Part shown: one piece after another, positions 56,275 to 64,000 of the stretch
Layout: every line of letters begins with the position of its first letter
Position numbering within the stretch: position 1 is the first letter of the stretch
DNA from: Kappaphycus alvarezii
Taxonomy: Eukaryota > Rhodophyta > Florideophyceae > Gigartinales > Solieriaceae
Assembly: GCA_002205965.3 (NCBI GenBank)
Contig: NADL03000745.1
Span: 242,718-306,717, forward strand
Reading direction: 5' to 3'
Length of the DNA stretch: 64,000 nucleotides
Program-made: the position numbers and the translations under genes
Notes under the pieces: generated by a model
What the model was told of the DNA's origin: nothing
Seen by the model: only the letters and a program-made list of their open reading frames with translations
The model's database searches: none

Positions 56275-57249
56275 TGGTCATCTCACTCTCCGTATTTCGT
56301 CGCGGCATCGACATCCCTCCGAACGATCCCGTGATTCGCCGCCTTACCTTTGACGAATCCTCCGCCAAGCCTCCTGTCCCGTCCGAAGTGCCGTTTCATT
56401 GACGATTCCGCTATTGAGTCGGACGGCGAAGGTAACGACATTCCTTCCACCGCGACTACTCCAGAGGTTGTTCACGTCGAAGTCGTCTCCAAGCCTCCTC
56501 CTCCGGAGAAGAAGGACTCCTTCTTAAACCATATCCTTTCCCTTGCCAACCGTCCGAAACTGCCTGCTCGTCCGAAATCTCTAGCTCCGAAACCTCTACG
56601 AAAGAAGTCAAAGCCAACGAACCTTCGCTCCAAGCCGCTTCCTGCCTCATCGAGCAGAGTATCGAAGCAAAGCAAGAAATCAAAGGGAGGAGAGCCGAAG
56701 AAGAAGAAGGATCCGAAACCTCCGACACCTCGACCCATTCAAGTGGTTTCTCTCATCTCCCCTTCTCCGGCTTTGACGTCTCCAGCTCCAGCTGCTCCCA
56801 TCCAATCTCCACTCTCTCCTGCTGCCCCTTCTGTTGCATTTGTTCCTTCATCTCCAAGGGTTCCGTCCTCTTTCAGTCGAACCTCTCTCTCCGGCTCCAT
56901 TCGTTCCCTACCTCCAACTCCTGTTCCTCCTATCTCCAAGCCCAAGTCTTCCCTCCTGATTTGTGACCTTTGCCAACTCAAAGTCTCGGGTCCAAAGCAG
57001 CTCGAGCAGCACAGAGGTGGAAAGAAGTGTCGAAACAGAGTCGAGAGGAGATCAGCCATCACTCCGTGTGTTTGCTGCAATCGCCTCTTCCAGACGAGAC
57101 ACGATCGCAACAGGCACATTATAGAAATAAGTAAATCTGCTTCAACCTCCTGTGCTCCCTCTATCTATAAGCACAGTTTTCTCTCACCCATTGCTTTTCT
57201 CCATGGACTCTTCAGGACTTCGACTCGACAGTCTCGAGAAGCTCCGTGA
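56275..57249 (+). CDS. Copia ORF1: Pro-rich zinc-finger protein
   Basis: After the predicted splice the frame starts MVISLSVFRRGIDIPPNDPV and runs to about 56400. A one-base shift then leads into the frame 56350-57249 (CRFIDDSAIESDGEGND onward). The middle is basic and Pro/Ser-rich (PKPLRKKSKPTNLRSKPLP). Near the end is a finger CDLCQLKVSGPKQLEQHRGGKKC (C-x2-C-x12-H-x5-C) split here as CDLCQLKVSG and QLEQH..KKC, and a second, incomplete one (CVCCNRLFQTRHDRNRH). The ORF overlaps the gag start by about 46 bases. It could bind nucleic acid. I know no standard copia protein of this kind, and an independent ORF or a host-derived insert are both possible. Confidence 0.5.
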
Positions 57250-57965
57250 TGACAACTTCCACATCTGGAAGTCGAGAATTCAACTATTGCTCTCACTGAG
57301 GGAAGTTGACGACCACCTCACTGAAGACCTCCGGAAACCTCGTCACCTACATACTCCGCATGGAAGAAGGCGGATTGCAAGGCTAGGGCTACCATCGGAC
57401 TGACTCTATCTGATACCCATCTCGAACAAGTCCAGCATGCCAATACCGCCAAGGTCATGTGGTCCCTGATTGTGATATCTTTGAGAAGCATACTCTTCTC
57501 AATAAACTGGCTGCCAGGCGCCGATTCTATACCGCCAAGATGAACCCGAACGAGAAAGTGCTCTCGTTCGCCGCCCGTATCCGCCAGCTCGCTGCCACTC
57601 TCAAGTCGATGTCCGTCCACATCGAAGACAGCGAAATGGCCATGGCGCTACTTAACGGCCTGCCAGATCGCTTTGATACTCTCATCTCGGCCCTTGACGC
57701 TGCTCATCTCGATGACGACAAATTCTCCTTCGAGTTCGTTCAAAGCAGATGCCGCCAAGAGGAGCAGCGCCATGCCCAACGAGATCAGGACGCTTGAGGG
57801 CTTCGGAATCCGCGGCTCTTCTTGGAAAGCAACGGCCCAAGTTCAAGCGAGACCCTACCGCTGAGATATGCATACACTGTGGAAAGCATCGTGACAGCAG
57901 TCGCTGCTTCAAAAAGTACCCACACCTTGCTCCTGTTGGTCACCCAGCTCGAGCCCACTTGAACA
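57203..57965 (+). pseudogene. gag: Copia gag, frameshifted
   Basis: ATG at 57203 starts MDSSGLRLDSLEKLRDDNF and HIWKSRIQLLLSLREVDDHL, the usual copia gag opening. After shifts near 57320 and 57465 the capsid continues (LNKLAARRRFYTAKMNPNEK; FAARIRQLAATLKSM; ALLNGLPDRFDTLISAL). A zinc-knuckle-like CIHCGKHRDSSRC lies at about 57868-57906, with shortened spacing compared with the normal CCHC, possibly after an indel. Gag forms the particle. Confidence 0.8.
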
Positions 57966-57974
57966 AGGGCCGAG

Positions 57975-58650
57975 ATGGGGAAAAGGTCTTGTAGCTTCCA
58001 AGCTTCCCTTGAGAAAGAAGAAGACAGAGACCTCGTCTGCTTGGTATCCATGCCTAACCATCGCGTCGCTGATTGCGACGCTGCAACTCCGGAGTATGAG
58101 AACGAGATCGTTGTAAGCAATGACACCACCGATCACTCGGTTGATGTAAATAATTGTCACATTGAAGCGAATCCCTTGAACCGAGCCAATGTGGCGCTAC
58201 AAACTATTGGTAGCTCTGTATCCCTTGCTAATGAATGGGTTATCGATTCGGGCTGTACCTCCCATGTCACGCACGATCGCTCGGCCTTTGTTTCATACCA
58301 AGAGTCCTCGGCTAACTCAACTCTGGATCTGGGAGCAGATTCTACAGCCTCTATCGAGGGAACAGGTGACGTAGTGCTGACACTCCGTTATAAAAAGGAT
58401 ACCGTTCAATGCCTACTAAAGAACGTACTTCACGTTCCTACCTTCGATACCAGCTGCTCTCGGTATCCGAAATGGCAAATCGCGGCATTAACTCCCAATT
58501 CAATCGCAACGCTGTTCTGCTTACAGACAACACCGATGGATCTCTAGTGGCCACCGGCACTCTTGTCAAAGGCCTTTATATACTAGATACCTGTCAAAGT
58601 CCATCAAAGGCTAATGACTCGGAAGTTTCCTTGCTTACATCTCTGAAGAC
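57975..58650 (+). pseudogene. Copia protease region
   Basis: The catalytic EWVIDSGCTSHVTHDRSAF (D-S-G at 58245-58253) is in frame 57975-58547. The second half (NVLHVPTF, then frame 58409 onward) includes QLLSVSEMANRGINSQF. A shift lies near 58440. The order and motifs fit copia proteases. Confidence 0.8.
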
Positions 58651-59540
58651 ATGGCACGAGCGACTGGCTCACATCAATACCGCTGAGATCAAGTCGATGG
58701 TTAGTCATGGAGCTGTCACAGGTGTTAAGTACGTCAACTCTGGGACCCCTGACTCTTGTGTGGGATGCATTCTTGGAAAATCACACCGTGCACCAATCCC
58801 AAAGTCAAGAAAAGGGCGGTCTACGAAACCCCTCCAACTGGTTCACTCAGATGTTTTAGGGCCTGTGGAGATTCCATCTCTCGGTGGAGCGCGGTACTTA
58901 GTGTATTTCATTGATGACTATTCCAAATGGACAGTCGCCTATCCTATCACTCACAAATCTAAGGTTTTAGAGTGCTTCAAGAAGTACAAGGCCTTCGCAG
59001 AAAAACACACGAGCCAGTCTCTAGAAGCTCTTCACGTCCTTGAGTTCCATGACTCCAGAATCCCGTTCGAGAATGATCAGCTTCTGGTAAAGGCTTTACG
59101 GTCGGACAACGGAGGCGAATATCTATCTACAGCATTCAAGAACTTCCTGGAGGCACAAGGTATTCAACATCAGCTTACAGTGGCTCATACTCCTCAGCAA
59201 AATGGAACAGCTGAAAGAATGAACCGAACCCTTCTCAATCTGGTCCGATCAATGCTGCATCACAAGTCCCTTCCAAAGCACTTCTGGGCTGAAGCGCTTT
59301 CTACCGCTGTGTATGTACTAATCGGGTTACATCCAGTTCCCTGCCGACAATACTACTCCTCATGAACTTTGGAATGGAACACCACCAGATATCTCCCATC
59401 TGCGAGTGTTCGGTGCGCAATGTTGGTACGTTATCCCTAAGAAGGATCTCAAGAAGTTGGATCCCAGGTCTCGTGAGGCACTAATGATGGGGTCTCAACC
59501 CAAAGTAAGGGATACAAGCTGTGGGACATTGCGGCTGAGA
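58651..59540 (+). pseudogene. Copia integrase
   Basis: Zinc part WHERLAH..CVGCILGK (58652-58775), core Asp in LVHSDVLGPVEIP (58849), Asp in LRSDNGGEYLSTAF (59105), Glu in NGTAERMNRTLLN (59212), then HFWAEALSTAVYV. The frame 58409-59365 breaks near 59331, and LFGAQCWYVIPK-like sequence continues in another frame (59406 onward). All catalytic residues are present. Confidence 0.85.
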
Positions 59541-60804
59541 AAATGGTTGTTTCCAGGGACGTCATATTTGACGAATCTTCGAATTCTCCGCAAGATCAAC
59601 ACTGTTCAAGCTTTCTCGACGACCAAATGGAAGGGAACACGAATCCCATCGGCAGCAATCGCACTTCCAAGGATCTGCTGATTGATTCTTCTGGTAGCAT
59701 CGCATCTCCTTCTGGTAGCGAACAAGATGAGGGATCACTTGCCGTTAATGAAGATGCGAACCCAGTCCAATCCAGCCCGGATACTCCTAGTATTGCTCCT
59801 CGTCGTTCATCCCGGATTGCGAAGAAGCTTGGCAGATGGTGGCCTCCGGTCGTCTGAAGATGTATCGCTCATTGCGGAAACCGCTCTTGTCTCTATTGGA
59901 ATTCCAGCATCATACGAGGAGGCTACTTCTTCAGAGAACGTCGACTTTTGGATGCCTGGAATCAAAAAGGAAGAAGACTCCATACGAGAAAATGGCACGT
60001 TCGAGCTTGTCCCGCGAAAGCCAGGGATGCACGTCATCCTTGCCGGTACGTCTTTCGTGTGAAACCAGACGTTGGTCCCAAAGTCCGCATAGTCGCCAAA
60101 GGATTTCGACAAGTTCCAGGTCTCGAGTATAATGAAACCTATGCTCCTGTAGTTTCTCTCTCTGCCCTACGATTGTTTCTCTGCATCACAAACTTCTTTG
60201 ACCTGAATGCGACCAGATGGATGTTGTGACCGCGTTTCTTAATGGGGAGTTAGAAGAGGAAATATTCATGGAAGTTCCGTCCGGATTTCACGACCCAGCC
60301 AGGCCAAATCTCGTATGCCGCCTTCAAAAGGCCCTGTATGGGCTTAAACAGGCTCCACGTCAGTGGTATGCCAAGATTCATGAGCTATTAACCGCAGAGC
60401 TTCATTATATGAGTAATCCTCATGAGCCCTGTCTTTATGTCTCTCGACAGGGCTCTTCGATCTCCATAATTATTCTGTACGTGGATGACCTTCTTATTGC
60501 TGGAAACGATCGAGTAACTCTGGAAAACATCAAGACTGAGTTGAAGAGTCGATTCAAGATGAAGGATCTGGGGCCTGTCAAAGAGTTTCTTGGAATCCAA
60601 GTTACTCGCAATCGATCAACAAGGACGTTACATCTCTCTCAGAAATCTTACACTGAGAAAATACTTGAAAGATTCAACATGGCCACCGCGAAGCCTGTTG
60701 ATACCCCTATGGTTCTTTCAAACGGGGTCTCGGACAACAGCTCAGAAGCTGATCTTTCCCATCGATACCGTATCGCTCCGCAATCGGAAGTCTCATGTAT
60801 TTAA
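59541..60804 (+). pseudogene. pol: Copia reverse transcriptase
   Basis: It follows a linker with SRIAKKLG. RT motifs are VRIVAKGFRQVPGLEYNETY (frame 59948-60229), then [32 protein letters not shown] and the catalytic [12 protein letters not shown] (60475-60510), in frame 60217-60804. Frames change near 59850, 60055, 60220 and 60780. The motif set is the standard copia one. Confidence 0.85.
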
Positions 60805-61457
60805 TGGTATGTACTCGCCCGGACATTGGTTTTGCTGTCGGTAAACTTTCACAACACTGCGAGAAGCCTCTGGAAGCGGAAAGCCATTGGAAAGCCGTAA
60901 AGCGAGTTTATCGTTATCTCAAGGGTACAAGCGACCTCGGAATCTGTTACAGTCCCTCTGCTGCTCCAACTATCATCGGGTACAGCGATTCTGATTGGGC
61001 CGGCTGTCGAACAACTCGCAAGTCGACGGAAAGCTATGTTTTCATGATGTCCGGAGGTCCTATTTCGTGGCGTTCGAAGAAACAAGGATGTGTTGCGCTG
61101 TCTTCGTGTGAAGCAGAGTACATTTCCATTTGCACTGCGTCCAAGGAGGCAATATGGTTGTCTAACGTCTTGTCTGAAATACTGGGCTCAAATCATCCAA
61201 CTCCGATTTCAATCTTGGTCGATAACTCAGGATCTATCAGCTCTGCCAAAAACCAGTCCATTAACGAGCGCAACAAACATATTGATATTCGATACCACTT
61301 TGTTCGTGAGGCCGTGGCAACAAATCAGGTCCATTTGTCACATTGCCGAACCGAAGACCAAATCTCTGACATTCTGACAAAACCTTTGCTTCGAGTGAAA
61401 TTTGAAAGATTTCGGAATGAGTTGGGCATTTTTTGTTCACATCAAAGTAATGTTTGA
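60795..61457 (+). CDS. Copia RNase H
   Basis: The 220-codon frame begins [19 protein letters not shown] (end of RT). It then has RNase [40 protein letters not shown] and [20 protein letters not shown], and ends near [14 protein letters not shown]. Catalytic Asp and Glu positions are kept. The stop at 61457 lies 53 bases before the right LTR. Confidence 0.9.
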   Translation: MYLMVCTRPDIGFAVGKLSQHCEKPLEAESHWKAVKRVYRYLKGTSDLGICYSPSAAPTIIGYSDSDWAGCRTTRKSTESYVFMMSGGPISWRSKKQGCVALSSCEAEYISICTASKEAIWLSNVLSEILGSNHPTPISILVDNSGSISSAKNQSINERNKHIDIRYHFVREAVATNQVHLSHCRTEDQISDILTKPLLRVKFERFRNELGIFCSHQSNV

Positions 61458-61495
61458 TTGTTTTAGGTCGAAGGGGCGTTATCATGGTCAATTCT

Positions 61496-61509
61496 AGTTT
61501 GAGGGGGCG
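61496..61509 (+). promoter_or_regulatory. Copia polypurine tract
   Basis: GTTTGAGGGGGCG directly before TGTTGG of the right LTR. Confidence 0.6.
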
Positions 61510-61944
61510 TGTTGGTACAATTACAGCTTACTGACAATGTATGCGGGGACAGCTACTGTACTTTACAGTACTTTACTTTCAACCTAGATCTTGACCGTTA
61601 CGTTTATGCACTGTACTGTGCTGTGAGCTTGAGCTGATCTTTTTCAGATCAGCTCAGATAGGTTTAGGGTTATTCCTTCACCGTCGTCTACATGGCTTCT
61701 GGAAACTTCCACAGGTCGTGCCGAAGCATCAAGCGACTCGCCCTGAAGTCTATATAAGCCATGGTCTCAGCCCACTCTTGGTCGAAGTAAAGTCTCTTAC
61801 CACTTTCCCTTCTCTCAACTCTTCTCCTTGGTCGCTCACTTTCTCTCTCTCTCTCTTGCTCTCTCTCTCTCTCCACTCGCTCTCTCTCCCTCTTCCTCTC
61901 TCTCTCTCGTCCGCTCGCGCTCTCTTCCTTCTCCTTATCCAACA
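61510..61944 (+). repeat. Right LTR of copia
   Basis: 435 bp, equal to 55333-55771 except for one T and the length of the CT repeat. TAAAA (61945-61949) follows. Confidence 0.95.
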
Positions 61945-61949
61945 TAAAA

Positions 61950-62826
61950 TGCATCAAATGGAATCGTGTGAACGAGAAAGACTAACAGCAGATACTATCA
62001 GGATAAATATCTAGATTCTTTCCTTCATATCCTAGTCCTCTACATCAGAGCCAAACAGTTCCCCCAAAATATCCATTCCACCCACGCAGTCCACACAAAT
62101 ATCCGCGAACGGCTTAGAATTCTCCACTGCCTCCTGTGAAATATCTGGACCACTGAGGACGCCCCATCCGGTTCCAGAGTCGGAACCACCTGGTCCATAT
62201 TTTTGGCCCCTTCCCCACTAATCTAGCACTTTCCATGTCTCCCTCCCCCTCATCCTCCTCTTCCTCCTCTTCTCTTCTCTCTTCATCCTCCTCATCCCCT
62301 CTTCCTCTATCTCCCCTTCTCCCTCCTCCTCCTTCTCTGCCTCTTCTGCTGCTCGAAGCAGTTACGGCGGACCCACTCCGAACGCGTTGCCGGTCCAACC
62401 TTCTACAGTAATCATCGTAGTTGCTGGACCATTTGCCATCAGGGCCAAAGCGTTGAGTGGATAACGGCCTCGGGATGACTTGGTGATGGTGAGGGAAGGG
62501 CGGAGGTTGTTCATGTTAAGCGCTAAAAGAAGGGTGAGCCGATGGGGTAGTTAATGGCGGGGGGTTGCCTCAACGACGTCAACTTCGAAGTTTAAATACT
62601 GCGACGTCTTCCAAAAGTATGTCGACCTTGGACGTGTACAGTAATGACATCTACAAATGACACTGTGTCTTAAAATAAAAAATCAACTCATGAATTTGCC
62701 ACACTCATCCAAATTAAAAATATCTTGCAAATTCAGAAGCTGTAAAAATATCTTCCAAATCCCGATACTGTATCCAAATTTGGTCCTCCTCTAAATTTTT
62801 TTTCGTGGTAAATTTTGCGCACATCA
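61950..62826 (-). repeat. 5' LTR of element 2, outer part
   Basis: It continues the LTR from 55332. It contains the acidic ORF and ends (minus-strand start) TGATGTGCGCAAAATTTACC at 62826. It matches the other element 2 LTR only at its two ends, roughly 88% over the last 150 bases. Confidence 0.8.
62032..62514 (-). pseudogene. Acidic LTR ORF of element 2
   Basis: ATG at 62514 opens MNNLRPSLTITKSSRGRYP, LNALALMANGPATT (element 1: MSNLRPSAPITKNRPSRPL, NGLALAVYGPTDA). A shift follows. An Arg/Glu-rich stretch (DEEDEERREEEEEEDEGEGD) replaces the Asp/Glu run, and the conserved tail PFADICVDC..MDILGELFGSD is readable in another frame to the TAG at 62032. This confirms the ORF in a second, diverged U3. 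Confidence 0.55.
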
Positions 62827-62831
62827 GAATG

Positions 62832-63200
62832 CTCTGAGAGATAAGACATGGTTCGTAAAGGACCGTGTGGTGTATCCTTAGTACCGACAGGGGCGTTCAA
62901 GGCCACTTGTGTGTCGTCGAGATCGAGAATTGTTGCCAGGAAGGGCTCGAGGGACTCGACGTGTTCGTAGAAGTCCCGTTGCATAAATGCCGTCGAACCT
63001 ATAGGGACGTTGAGAATGTGAGTCCCTTCGCTATACACTTGCCTTAGGACAGCTGGGTAAAGCTCTTGGACGGACGGCAGTGGTGTTGCAGGCCACCAAA
63101 TATTGCACTTTGTCATGGACAGATGAAGGCCTCGGTCTGTGGCATATGAGGGGGAAAAGGTTTGGATGTTTTACTTTATGAAGATATATCCGATCAATGC
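62832..63200 (-). pseudogene. Non-LTR reverse transcriptase relic
   Basis: The minus-strand frame reads RGLHLSMTKCNIWWP, SVQELYPAVLRQVYSEGTH, ILNVPIGSTAFMQRDFYEH and LDLDDTQVALNAPVG. This corresponds block by block to the relic at 2478 (GFHLNLSKTQVY, LGSPIDSDSFVSQFF, DFDDAQLAFHL), so it is the same family. It is cut at 62832 by the element 2 LTR. The YxDD box would lie upstream and is lost near 63200. Confidence 0.65.
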
Positions 63201-63299
63201 CATAGTTCTCCGGACAACCACAATCGACCCAAAAAGGTATACAGACACAGTAATGGGGAAGGAACTACACTCCCTAAAATGCTACTTTCAGGCCAGCCA

Positions 63300-64000
63300 T
63301 CAAGCAGGCCGCATTGGACATGACGGCTGCTGCAGCGTGCCTTTGCATCAAAACCATATGGCATATGGCGACGAGAGGACTTCCACTGTCAACTGTAGAA
63401 GTCCTCTCATCGTCATATGCCACAGACGGCGGCCAACTGGAAAGTAGCTGATAGCGCAGTCAACAAGCAGGCCGCTTCGGAGGGGACCATCAACGCGGCT
63501 TGTCGGTGAAGGAGAATCGCCATCACTGTTTCTTGCACTGCCATTGTCAACAACTGACCTTCGATGCCTTAACGAGCATTTTTTCCAAACTCCTTCATCC
63601 AACCCACAGCGTTTCTCCGATCGTCGTGAATGATTGAAACGCCTCACTTCGATTTCTTCCCCACGTATCGATGACACCCACGATCTACGCCCAGAAGGCT
63701 ATGACGTGACTTTAATCATCCCTCATCCTAACCACTGCAACCGCTCGAGGCATAACTCAATTGCAGTGATGGAAAGAGCAATGATTCTACTGCTCTAGAC
63801 ATCCACCCTGGTACGATTTCACCCAACCGCATAAGTAGCTTTTACCGATTGAGGTGAAAAGCTTTGTCAACCCGCTCGCTCCCTCCCAAAGAGCCAGGCT
63901 TTCAACCCACTCACAAGCCTCAACGCAGCTCACGCAGAGAAGCAGCGGAAATACCAAGGGTTCCTTGCTGAGCTGCCTGGGAGAAACAGGCTGGTTCTGT
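63300..64000 (+). pseudogene. LINE-like C-terminal relic
   Basis: The plus strand reads KQAALDMTAAAACLCIKTIW from about 63300. At the window end NPLTSLNAAHAEKQRKYQGF resembles the late C-terminal part of this RT family. Stops interrupt the frames between. It points away from the RT relic at 62832-63200. The relic may go on beyond the window. Confidence 0.35.
63360..63422. repeat. Long imperfect hairpin
   Basis: GCATATGGCGACGAGAGG, then ACTTC, pairs with GAAGT, then CCTCTCATCGTCATATGC, 23 bp with two mismatches around a 14-base loop (CACTGTCAACTGTA). It lies where the two LINE pieces of opposite orientation meet. Confidence 0.8.

Larger units (their letters stand above)
55333..61944 (+). mobile_element. 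Ty1/copia LTR retrotransposon
   Basis: 6.6 kb, with LTRs of 439 and 435 bp (TGTTGG..CCAACA), TAAAA duplications, a tRNA-half primer site, a G-rich polypurine tract, and pol in copia order (protease, integrase, RT, RNase H). It is inserted in the 5' LTR of element 2, so it is younger than that insertion. LTRs differ mainly in CT-repeat length. An extra proline-rich zinc-finger ORF precedes gag. Several frameshifts are present. Confidence 0.95.
48109..62826 (-). mobile_element. Ty3/gypsy LTR retrotransposon, element 2, with copia inside
   Basis: Transcribed leftward. Its 3' LTR is 48109-48924 and its 5' LTR is 54967-55332 plus 61950-62826, split by a copia element. LTR ends are TGATGTGCGC..CCCTATCA. 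The primer site, gag, protease, RT, RNase H and integrase are almost identical to element 1. The U3 part and the last protein domain are clearly different. Without the copia insertion it is about 8.1 kb. Frames are interrupted by single-base indels. The two LTRs do not match each other in the U3 middle, which is unusual for one insertion. Confidence 0.9.

Noticed and set aside
63348..63677. Minus-strand ORF of 109 codons
   Set aside because: It overlaps the hairpin and the plus-strand LINE relic and has no recognisable motif.
1..64000. CRISPR arrays, rRNA genes, bacterial operons, riboswitches
   Set aside because: No spaced direct repeats, no rRNA-like segments and no prokaryotic gene layout were seen.

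Overview
This is a nuclear window from a transposon-rich eukaryote. It contains LTR retrotransposons of two superfamilies, relics of a non-LTR (LINE-like) reverse transcriptase, TATA boxes, a GT-AG intron with a CTAAC branch point, and tRNA-like sequences with A and B boxes. Nothing looks bacterial. The lineage cannot be fixed from sequence alone. A TE-rich alga (for example a red alga) or a fungus would fit, and I have no decisive marker. Only one gene outside the transposons is convincing: a Ser/Thr/Pro-rich, probably secreted protein at 46.6-47.9 kb.

Layout. At 1-3.3 kb there is an unassigned ORF open at the left edge, then LINE-like fragments. A 9.2 kb Ty3/gypsy element (element 1, 3317-12516, plus strand) lies inside a LINE reverse-transcriptase relic, with a perfect TCATG target duplication. 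At 12.5-17.7 kb there are more LINE pieces and several decayed LTRs in both orientations. A badly decayed gypsy copy (element 3, minus strand) covers 17.8-22.35 kb. The stretch 22.4-46.6 kb is AT-rich and nearly gene-free, with a few relics and tRNA-like repeats. The Ser/Thr/Pro-rich gene sits at 46.6-47.9 kb. A second gypsy element (element 2, minus strand, 48109-62826) follows, and its 5' LTR is split by a Ty1/copia element (55333-61944, plus strand, TAAAA target duplication). At 62.8-64 kb there are further LINE-like pieces in opposite orientations.

How the parts work together. The gypsy family encodes gag with a coiled coil and CCHC zinc knuckles, a retropepsin, RT-RNase H and integrase. 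After the integrase comes an unusual region in which a domain of about 115 residues is present twice. Its long LTRs also carry a short acidic ORF with its own TATA-like box, upstream of the box that should make the genomic RNA. Elements 1 and 2 are nearly identical from the R region through pol but carry different 3' cassettes and U3 sequences, so they look like recombinants. The copia element is primed by a half initiator-tRNA (PBS complementary to the anticodon arm). It has a proline-rich zinc-finger ORF ahead of gag, whose start codon appears to be made by splicing. Most reading frames are broken by single-base indels. Many of these may be consensus errors rather than true decay.
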